A DNA stretch of 26,475 nt, from the NCBI GenBank assembly GCA_023424215.1, contig JAFAEC010000218.1, positions 1 through 26,475 of the forward strand. The letters run 5' to 3'. Below, piece after piece: positions 6,904 to 12,864 of this stretch. The translations under genes were made by a program, and so were the position numbers. The notes beneath the pieces are model-generated. The model saw only the letters and a list, made by a program, of their open reading frames with translations. It did not search any database and was not told the origin of the DNA. Every line of letters begins with the position of its first letter. Position 1 is the stretch's first letter. This DNA is from Pseudomonadota bacterium (GTDB taxonomy: Bacteria; Pseudomonadota; Alphaproteobacteria; Caulobacterales; Caulobacteraceae).

Positions 6904-8076
6904 TCAGTCTCCGCAGAGATAGTCGCGCGTCAGCGGCGCGGCGTCCGGACGCCTGGCCAGCTGGAGCTGGAACACCATGTGGCCGAACCGGCGGAAGGCC
7001 ACTTCGCTGGACGCCAGGTAGAACTCCCAGAGGCGGCAGAACCGCTCGTCGTACAGTGCCGCCGCCTCCCGACGGCGCGCCAGAAAACGCTCCCGCCAGG
7101 CCTTCAGGGTCTCGGCGTAGTGGAGGCGCAAGATCTCGACGTCGGTCACCCACAGGCCGGCGCGTTCGATCGCCGGCAGGACCTCGGAGAGGGCCGGGAT
7201 ATAGCCGCCGGGGAAGATGTATTTCCGGATCCACGGCTGGGTACGGCTGGGGCCGTCCTTGCGGCCGATGGAGTGGATCAGCGCCACGCCGTCCTCCTCC
7301 AGCAGGCGCGCCACCGCATCGAAGTAGGACTGGTAGTTGGGCACCCCGACGTGCTCGAACATGCCGACCGAGACGATGCGGTTGAAGCGCTCGTCCAGGT
7401 CGCGATAGTCCTGGAGCCGGAAGTCGGTGCGGTCGGACAGGCCGCGGGCCGCCGCGCGCTCGTTGGCGATGCGGTGCTGCTCCGTGGACAGGGTGACGCC
7501 CGTCACCCGTGCGCCCGCCGCGGCGAGGGTGAGACCCAGTCCGCCCCAACCGCATCCGATATCGAGGACGCGGTCGCCCGGCCGCAGCAGCAGCTTGCGG
7601 ACGATCCTGCGCTTCTTTGCGGTCTGCGCGTCCTCCAGCGACTGGCCCGGATGTTCGAAGAAGGCGCAGGAATACTGGAGGTCGTCGTCGAGGAAGAGGC
7701 GGTAGAAGTCGACGGTCAGGTCGTAGTGATGGTGCACATTGCTGCGGGCGCGCAGGCGGTCGTTCGATTGCTCGAGCAGGCGACGGACGCGCCACCCGGG
7801 GCCGGGGCCGCGACGGGGTCGGCCGGCCAGCTCCGCCGCCGTCAGGTCGAGGAAGGCGTAGATGTCGCCGCCCTCCACGGCCAGGCCCCCGTCGACCCAC
7901 GCTTCGCCCAGCGCGAGTTCGGGATTGGCGGCGATGCGCGCGACGGTGCACAGGTCGCGCAGAACGACGGTAAGCTCAGGCTCGCCCGGAGCCGCGCCGG
8001 CGAGCTCGCGCCCGTCAGGCAGCCTGACGCGAACGGGGCGCGTCCTGTACACACGGCTGATCAAGCGCTGAAGCAC
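6904..8076 (-). CDS. cfa: Cyclopropane-fatty-acyl-phospholipid synthase family methyltransferase
   Basis: Enzymes of this family use SAM to add a methylene bridge to double bonds of membrane phospholipid acyl chains. The 390-residue protein has an N-terminal lipid-binding domain (to about residue 105, including ALGEAWVDGGLAVEG). The Rossmann SAM-binding domain follows with VLDIGCGWGGLGLTLA (170-185), VSVGMFEHVG (236-244) with the conserved Glu241, and RKYIFPGGYIPAL (284-295). YDLTVDFYRLFLDDDLQYSCAFF (118-140) is the usual active-site entry segment. The GTG at 8076 has GGAGG 8 nt before it. Other family members make different cyclopropane or methyl products, so the exact product is open. Confidence 0.92.
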   Translation of the reverse strand: MLQRLISRVYRTRPVRVRLPDGRELAGAAPGEPELTVVLRDLCTVARIAANPELALGEAWVDGGLAVEGGDIYAFLDLTAAELAGRPRRGPGPGWRVRRLLEQSNDRLRARSNVHHHYDLTVDFYRLFLDDDLQYSCAFFEHPGQSLEDAQTAKKRRIVRKLLLRPGDRVLDIGCGWGGLGLTLAAAGARVTGVTLSTEQHRIANERAAARGLSDRTDFRLQDYRDLDERFNRIVSVGMFEHVGVPNYQSYFDAVARLLEEDGVALIHSIGRKDGPSRTQPWIRKYIFPGGYIPALSEVLPAIERAGLWVTDVEILRLHYAETLKAWRERFLARRREAAALYDERFCRLWEFYLASSEVAFRRFGHMVFQLQLARRPDAAPLTRDYLCGD

Positions 8077-8182
8077 CAGCTTCGCCTCCGTGGCCGTCCG
8101 ACTCTAGGTCGGAGACGAGCCCGGGGCTAGGCTTGAGGGCCGTTTGCGCGTTCACTGAACTGGCAGCCGCAGGAGATCCGCC

Positions 8183-8647
8183 ATGAGCTTCACCCTCACC
8201 TCCCACGACATCGTCGACGGCGGCGTGCTGCCCGACACGCAGGTGAAGGCGAAGGGGGACACCTCGCCGCACCTGAAATGGACGGGGGCCCCGGAAGGAA
8301 CGAAGAGCTACGCCATCACCTGCTACGACCCGGACGCGCCGACCGGCTCAGGCTTCTGGCACTGGACGGTCGCCAACATTCCCGCCGACGTGACCGAGCT
8401 GCCGACGGGCGGTCCGGTCCCGGCGGGCGCGGTCGAGGGGCGTACCGACTATGGCGAGCCGGGCTTCGGCGGGGCCGCCCCGCCGCCCGGGCACGGGCCG
8501 CACCGCTACATCTTCACCGTCTTCGCGGTGGACGTGGACAGGCTGGATGTGACGCCGGACAACTCGGGCGCCGTGTTCGGCTTCAATCTGCATTTCCACA
8601 CCCTGGCCAAGGCGTCGATCACGGCGACGTACGAGAACCGCGGGTGA
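8183..8647 (+). CDS. YbhB/YbcL family Raf-kinase-inhibitor-like (PEBP) protein
   Basis: This 154-residue protein has the bacterial PEBP fold. Visible ligand-site motifs are DPDAPTGSGFWHW (residues 49-61), a glycine-rich loop (EPGFGGAAPPPGHG) and GPHRYIFTVFAVDV. Bacterial members bind small anionic ligands; most have no known role. There is no signal peptide, so it is probably cytosolic. AGGAG precedes the ATG by 8 nt. Its stop overlaps the start of the next gene as TGATG. Confidence 0.92.
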   Translation: MSFTLTSHDIVDGGVLPDTQVKAKGDTSPHLKWTGAPEGTKSYAITCYDPDAPTGSGFWHWTVANIPADVTELPTGGPVPAGAVEGRTDYGEPGFGGAAPPPGHGPHRYIFTVFAVDVDRLDVTPDNSGAVFGFNLHFHTLAKASITATYENRG

Positions 8648-9363
8648 TGGTTTCCCGGAGGCCCGGACGCCGCATCCTCCTCATGGCCTGCGCGGGGGCG
8701 GCGCTGCTGGGCGGACCCGCCCTCGCGCAGCACGCGGCCGAACCTTCCGCCAGCTCGCCGGCCGGCATTCCCGCCAACGCCCCCTGGCGGGCGGCGGTGC
8801 TGGCCCACGCCATGGAGCATTTCCAGCACCCGGGATGGGGCTGGCGACATTCGGAGCGCGACTATCTGCTGGCCGTGGCGGTCGCGGAGGCCGAGGGCCT
8901 CCCGGTCGATCCGGACGTGATGTTCGCCGCCGCCTTCCTGCACGACTGGGGCGGGATCGAGCCGTTCGCCGCGCCGGGCGTCGATCATGCCGCGCGCTCG
9001 GTGGAGCGGGCGGAGCCGTTCCTGCGCGAGGCCGGCTTTCCCATGGACAAGTTCCCCGCCGTGCGCGCGGCCATCCTCGGTCACATGTACGACAGGGAGC
9101 CGGAGGGGCCGGAGGCCGTCGCGCTGCATGACGCCGACCTGCTGGACTTCCTCGGCGCCACGGGAGCGGCGCGCATGCTGGCGGTCACCGGCGACCGGCC
9201 CGACTACGACCAGGCGCTGGGCCGGATCGAGCGGTTCGCGGCCGAGTTGCCCGGGCAGCTGAAGACGTCCGCGGCCCGGGAGATGGCGGCGCCGCGCGTC
9301 GCGGCGATGACCGACTTCCTCGAGGCGCTCCGGCGGGAGATTCCGGCGGGCGCCAAACCCTGA
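8647..9363 (+). CDS. Exported HD-domain phosphohydrolase-like protein
   Basis: This 238-residue protein starts with a twin-arginine-containing basic stretch and a hydrophobic core (MVSRRPGRRILLMACAGAAL) ending at ALAQ, a likely signal-peptidase cut near residue 28. The mature part is an HD domain resembling the YedJ-type family: HSERDYLLAVAV with His68, FLHDWGG with His99-Asp100, LGHMYDR with His147 and LHDADLLDFLG with Asp162. These residues can bind divalent metal for phosphate-ester hydrolysis. HD enzymes are normally cytosolic, so the apparent signal peptide is odd. The ATG overlaps the PEBP stop. The substrate is unknown. Confidence 0.85.
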   Translation: MVSRRPGRRILLMACAGAALLGGPALAQHAAEPSASSPAGIPANAPWRAAVLAHAMEHFQHPGWGWRHSERDYLLAVAVAEAEGLPVDPDVMFAAAFLHDWGGIEPFAAPGVDHAARSVERAEPFLREAGFPMDKFPAVRAAILGHMYDREPEGPEAVALHDADLLDFLGATGAARMLAVTGDRPDYDQALGRIERFAAELPGQLKTSAAREMAAPRVAAMTDFLEALRREIPAGAKP

Positions 9364-9386
9364 AAGCCGACGGCGGCGTCGGCGCC

Positions 9387-9415
9387 CTGACATCGCCGCC
9401 GAACGCTGCTAAAGG
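9387..9415 (+). promoter_or_regulatory. Candidate purQ promoter with near-leaderless start
   Basis: CTGACAT (9387-9393), 14 nt, then GCTAAAGG (9408-9415) lies immediately before the purQ ATG at 9424. The -10 octamer starts 16 nt before the ATG, so the transcript would start within a few bases of it. No SD is present. The layout is identical in spacing to that before purL. Confidence 0.5.
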
Positions 9416-9423
9416 GCCGCGCC

Positions 9424-10086
9424 ATGAGCGCCGCCGTCATCGTCTTCCCGGGTTCCAACTGCGACCGCGACTGCAAGGTCGCCATCGAACGCTCGACCGG
9501 CGAGACGGTCCAGATGGTCTGGCACCAGGAGACCGAGCTGCCGAAGGGGCTGGACCTGATCGTCCTGCCGGGCGGCTTTTCCTACGGCGACTACCTGCGC
9601 TGCGGAGCCATGGCGGCCCTGTCGCCGGTGATGCAGGCGGTGAAAAAGGCCGCCGACGACGGGGTGGCTGTGGTCGGCATCTGCAACGGCTTCCAGATCC
9701 TCTGTGAAGCCGGGATGCTGCCGGGGGCGCTGCTGCGCAACGCCGGCCTGAAATACGTCTGCAAGCCGATCACCCTCGAGGTCGCCAACGGCCAGACCCG
9801 CTTCACCTCCGGCTACCAGGGCCAGCGCGAGGTGGTGATGACCCAGGGCAACGGCGACGGGAACTATTTCTGCGACGCCGAGACCCTGGCCCGCATCGAG
9901 GGCGAGGGCCAGGTGGTGTTCCGCTACGTCGATAATCCGAACGGTTCGGTCGCGGACATCGCCGGCCTGCAGAACGCCCGCGGCAATGTGCTGGGCATGA
10001 TGCCCCACCCCGACCGGGCCTTCGAGGCGGAGCTGGGCTCGGCCGACGGCGCGGTGCTGTTCCGGAGCGTCTTCGCCGCCGCCTGA
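9424..10086 (+). CDS. purQ: FGAM synthase glutaminase subunit PurQ
   Basis: PurQ hydrolyses glutamine and passes ammonia to PurL in FGAM synthesis. The 220-residue class I glutamine amidotransferase shows VIVFPGSNCDRD at the N-terminus, LPGGFSYGDYLRCGA for the oxyanion region, the nucleophile Cys87 in VGICNGFQIL and His195 in MMPHPDRAFE. Length and motifs are normal and complete. It is separated from purS by a micro-ORF, cfa, a PEBP gene and an HD-domain gene, and it has its own promoter-like element and no SD. It is convergent with the Asp/Asn hydroxylase gene, 14 nt between the two ends. Confidence 0.97.
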   Translation: MSAAVIVFPGSNCDRDCKVAIERSTGETVQMVWHQETELPKGLDLIVLPGGFSYGDYLRCGAMAALSPVMQAVKKAADDGVAVVGICNGFQILCEAGMLPGALLRNAGLKYVCKPITLEVANGQTRFTSGYQGQREVVMTQGNGDGNYFCDAETLARIEGEGQVVFRYVDNPNGSVADIAGLQNARGNVLGMMPHPDRAFEAELGSADGAVLFRSVFAAA

Positions 10087-10100
10087 CGGGCGTCCGGCCC

Positions 10101-11144
10101 CTAGACTCCCCAGTTCGCCCGGCCGGCGCCGTAGGCGTCGATCGCCTCGAACATGGCCGCGACCAGGGCGCGCTCCTCCCCGGTGAGTTCAGGCTTCCAG
10201 ACGTCGAAGATCAGGATGGTGCGGTCGTCCTCGCCGTCGTTGCGCGCCTCGTGCTCCACCGTGTCGTCGAACGCCCACGCGACGCCTTCCTTCCACTCGC
10301 GCACCTCGTTGCCGACGCGGAAGCGGTTCCCCGGCGGGACGATCAGCGGTAGGTGGCAGATCAACCGGGTGTTGATGAGGCCGTGGTGCGGCGGGATGCG
10401 CGCGCCGGGCTTCAGTCGCGAGAACAGGATCGACGGGGTGCGTCCCGGCACCCGGCAAAGCGGCACCTCGGCGAGGGCCTCCAGCGTGCGGGGGCAGCGC
10501 CGGGCGACCTCGGTCTGCTCGACCCCGTCCTTCCAGAGGTAGAGGGCGCTCCACTCCGGATTGTCGACCATGCCCGCCGTGTCGGTATTGGGCCGGTCGG
10601 CCCGGCGCTCGACGTAGGGACGGAACAGTTCCGGCTCGGCCAGCAGGGCCTCGAGCTCGGCCCGGATGTCGGCGGTGGCGGCCTCCACGGCTTCCAGCCA
10701 GGGCAGGGTGTCGCGCGGCTGGAACTGGACCTGCGGCAGGCCGGGAAAGAGGTAGAACAGCGGCTGCGACAGGTAGAGCTGCTTGCGGCCGGCCATCAGG
10801 TCGAGAGACTGGCTGAAGCGCTCGCTGGATCGGCCGGGATCGAACCCCGCAGCGACCAGGCTGTCCGTGAGGTGCGATTCGAAGCGCCGCGCCTGCTCCT
10901 TCGCGGCGGCCTGGGCGCGCCGCAGGTCGGCGATGAGGTCGGGCGACAGCCCCCGACCGTCGCCGGCGTACCTGAGGGCGCAGCTGTAGAAGCCCGCCCC
11001 CCCACGGCCGTCGCCGAGGGCGGTGAGCGCATCGCCCTTGGCGATCAGGGCGCGAAGATCGCGTGGGTCGGCGGCGAGCCGGCGGTCGGCGTCGGCCAGC
11101 CGGCGCCGGTTGGCCTCATCGTTCTGACGTTCGACGGCCTCCAT
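10101..11144 (-). CDS. Aspartyl/asparaginyl beta-hydroxylase domain protein with TPR-like N-terminus
   Basis: This 347-residue protein has an N-terminal helical, TPR-like part (about residues 15-95) and a C-terminal Asp/Asn beta-hydroxylase cupin domain. The latter carries PSILFSRLKPGARIPPHHG (His253/His254), a second metal His in DDTVEHEARN (His298) and Arg309 in DRTILIFDVW for 2-oxoglutarate. Such enzymes are Fe(II)/2OG dioxygenases; bacterial substrates include proteins and lipids, and the one here is unknown. A consensus -35 (TTGACGC, minus, 11179-11173) begins 35 nt before the ATG, and no SD is visible, so the leader may be very short. Confidence 0.9.
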   Translation of the reverse strand: MEAVERQNDEANRRRLADADRRLAADPRDLRALIAKGDALTALGDGRGGAGFYSCALRYAGDGRGLSPDLIADLRRAQAAAKEQARRFESHLTDSLVAAGFDPGRSSERFSQSLDLMAGRKQLYLSQPLFYLFPGLPQVQFQPRDTLPWLEAVEAATADIRAELEALLAEPELFRPYVERRADRPNTDTAGMVDNPEWSALYLWKDGVEQTEVARRCPRTLEALAEVPLCRVPGRTPSILFSRLKPGARIPPHHGLINTRLICHLPLIVPPGNRFRVGNEVREWKEGVAWAFDDTVEHEARNDGEDDRTILIFDVWKPELTGEERALVAAMFEAIDAYGAGRANWGV

Positions 11145-11183
11145 ACGTAGATCGGAGGTCGTCGAGCGGCGTGCGTCAAGCCC

Positions 11184-11453
11184 CTACTGCGCCCCGCGAG
11201 CGGGCGGGATCGCCTGTTCGTCGTCGCGGGCGCCCTGGACGCCGAGGGAACGGTCGAGCGCCTCGGCCGCCGCGGAGTCATCATCCTCGGTCCCCGGCTC
11301 GACGTCCGGAGTCCGCACGCCGCCGGGATCCCGCTGGGCCTGGAGCTCTCGCGCGCCCAGGCCCAGCCCCTGCTCTCGGGCGCGGTCGGCGCGCACCGTG
11401 CCGGTCTCGAAATGCGGGTCTTCGGCGGGCGTCGGGCGATCATTGTCGGCCAT
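11184..11453 (-). CDS. Small acidic, disordered hypothetical protein
   Basis: This 89-residue hydrophilic protein (MADNDRPTPAEDPHFETG...) is rich in Asp, Glu, Arg, Gly and Ala, with no hydrophobic core or membrane segment; it is probably intrinsically disordered. AGAGGAG precedes the ATG by 6 nt, which makes translation likely. It lies between the hydroxylase gene, on the same strand, and the divergent eight-helix membrane protein gene. I recognise no family. It resembles in composition, not in alignable sequence, the two small proteins at 12361-12767. Confidence 0.65.
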   Translation of the reverse strand: MADNDRPTPAEDPHFETGTVRADRAREQGLGLGARELQAQRDPGGVRTPDVEPGTEDDDSAAAEALDRSLGVQGARDDEQAIPPARGAQ

Positions 11454-11563
11454 GTCGGTCTCCTCTGGGTGTGGAGGCTGAACCGGCGGAGGGGAGCGCG
11501 GTTCCGGTGAACCGATCCGGTCCGCCGGACGTAGAGGACAGGCAACCTTCGCCGGAGCCCGCC

Positions 11564-12364
11564 ATGTCCTCCATCGTCCGCCCCACTTCCGCGCAGATGA
11601 CGCGCCGGCTGCTGGTGCTGGCCGCGGTCATTTTCGCCGTGGTCATCGCCTATGCGCAGATGGCCTTCGGCTGGGGGCAGAGCCCGGCCGAATTCTCGGC
11701 TGACAGCGACGCGACCCTGCGGGTGGCGAGCTACGCCTTCTCGATCTGGGGCCTGATCTATCTCAGCCTGCTGATCTACGCGGTGCGGCAGGCGCTGCCG
11801 CAGACCGGCGAAAGCCAGCTGATCCACCGTCTCGGCTGGCCGTCGCTGCTGGCCTTCCTCGGCATCGGCTGGTGGATCGTGGCCTCGGCTTTCGACCAGG
11901 AGTGGGCCACGGTGGCGCTGATCTTCGGCTCCCTGCTGGTCCTGCTGGTTCCCATGCTGATGGAGGCGGGGACGATCCGGACGCTCGACCGCGCCGACCG
12001 CGACCGCTGGACGGTGGTCTGGCCGCTGGGCCTGCTGGCCGGCTGGCTGACCGTGGCGTCGCCGGTCAATCTGCTGACGGTCCTGACCGGGAACGGCAGT
12101 CTGCCGCAGGCGCCCTCCCCCGACGTCTGGGCCCTGATCGCAGTGGCGATCGTGGCCGTGGTCGCCGTGCTGGTGACCGCCCGGATCCGCACCCTGGCCT
12201 ACCCGCTGCCGATCGCATGGGGGCTTCTGGGCGTGTTCGTGGCCGAGCTGGAGCGGGGGCGCGAGATGGTCGCCTACGGAGCGCTGGTCGCCGCCGTGGC
12301 CGTCCTGGTCGCGGCCGTGGTCCTGACCTTCCGCCTCCGTCGCGGCATCGAGCGCCCGGCCTAG
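11564..12364 (+). CDS. Eight-helix integral membrane protein, TspO-like tryptophan-rich features
   Basis: The 266-residue product starts MSSIVRPTSAQMTRRLLVLAA and has about eight hydrophobic helices spread over its full length. ASYAFSIWGLIYLSLLIYAV around residue 55 resembles the FxIWGLIY segment seen in some tryptophan-rich sensory (TspO/MBR) relatives, but the protein is longer than classic TspO. The ATG at 11564 has GGAG 6 nt before it; the open frame further upstream lacks hydrophobic or conserved character. The 3' end meets a convergent small gene with the two stops overlapping as CTAG. No transport or signalling role can be assigned. Confidence 0.75.
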   Translation: MSSIVRPTSAQMTRRLLVLAAVIFAVVIAYAQMAFGWGQSPAEFSADSDATLRVASYAFSIWGLIYLSLLIYAVRQALPQTGESQLIHRLGWPSLLAFLGIGWWIVASAFDQEWATVALIFGSLLVLLVPMLMEAGTIRTLDRADRDRWTVVWPLGLLAGWLTVASPVNLLTVLTGNGSLPQAPSPDVWALIAVAIVAVVAVLVTARIRTLAYPLPIAWGLLGVFVAELERGREMVAYGALVAAVAVLVAAVVLTFRLRRGIERPA

Positions 12365-12624
12365 CCGCCGCCTCGCGAGCCCGGCTCGCGCCCGCCCGGC
12401 TCCTCGCCGTCCCCGACATCGAAGGCGCCCGCCTCATCGTAGCCGACGCTGCCGACCCCGGCGGCGGACCCGGCCAGGCGCTGACGCCGACTGTGCATGG
12501 CCGCCTCGGGCGCCGCCCCGTCCATGGCGCGGGTCACTTCCGGGTCGTTGGAGCGGTCCATCTGTTGATGATCGGCCGGGGTGGGCGAGGTGTCGGCGGG
12601 GGTCGGATCGGGATGGCGCGACAT
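12361..12624 (-). CDS. Small disordered hypothetical protein (second of a coupled pair)
   Basis: This 87-residue protein (MSRHPDPTPADTSPTPADHQQ...) is polar, Pro/Asp/Gly/Ala-rich and ends in a Gly-rich tail, with no fold or signal evident. Its ATG overlaps the stop of the upstream 47-codon gene as TGATG, so the two are probably translated together. The stop overlaps that of the membrane protein gene as CTAG. The Gly-rich C-terminus in GC-rich DNA could reflect composition, so the last third is the least certain part. No family recognised. Confidence 0.55.
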   Translation of the reverse strand: MSRHPDPTPADTSPTPADHQQMDRSNDPEVTRAMDGAAPEAAMHSRRQRLAGSAAGVGSVGYDEAGAFDVGDGEEPGGREPGSRGGG

Positions 12625-12767
12625 CAGGCGTCCTCCCCGTCCGGGTCGTGGGCCGCCTGCTTCGCCGCGCGCTCGGCGGCGGCGCTGGCGCCGGCGTCGT
12701 CGGCGGCGATCTCCGGCGCGTCCGGATCCTCGGGCGTGGCGGCAGGGTCGACGGGCTGGTCGGTCAT
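12624..12767 (-). CDS. 47-residue acidic disordered protein (first of a coupled pair)
   Basis: The product, MTDQPVDPAATPEDPDAPEI onward, is strongly acidic in its first half and Ala/Asp-rich in the rest, without hydrophobic segments. GGAG lies 8 nt before the ATG. The stop overlaps the next start as TGATG. It is transcribed divergently from purL across 97 nt. Such hydrophilic peptides are common near stress or envelope genes in Caulobacterales, but I cannot name a family. Confidence 0.6.
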   Translation of the reverse strand: MTDQPVDPAATPEDPDAPEIAADDAGASAAAERAAKQAAHDPDGEDA

Positions 12768-12827
12768 GATCGGTCTCCGTGGTTTCGGAAGATCAATGAA
12801 AGGCCGCCGCCGATGTTCCGCTTGCGG

Positions 12828-12856
12828 CTGACAGGACTCCGTTCTGCCGCTATGAG
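12828..12856 (+). promoter_or_regulatory. Candidate purL promoter with near-leaderless start
   Basis: CTGACAG (12828-12834), 14 nt, then GCTATGAG (12849-12856) precedes the purL ATG at 12865. The -35 begins 37 nt and the -10 begins 16 nt before the ATG, exactly as at purQ. There is no SD. Confidence 0.5.
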
Positions 12857-12864
12857 GCGCGGCC

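Noticed and set aside
5657..7951. A 764-codon minus-strand frame across purC, purS and part of cfa
   Set aside because: It runs antisense to two certain genes and out of frame through the cfa gene, is Arg/Pro-rich and shows no motif.
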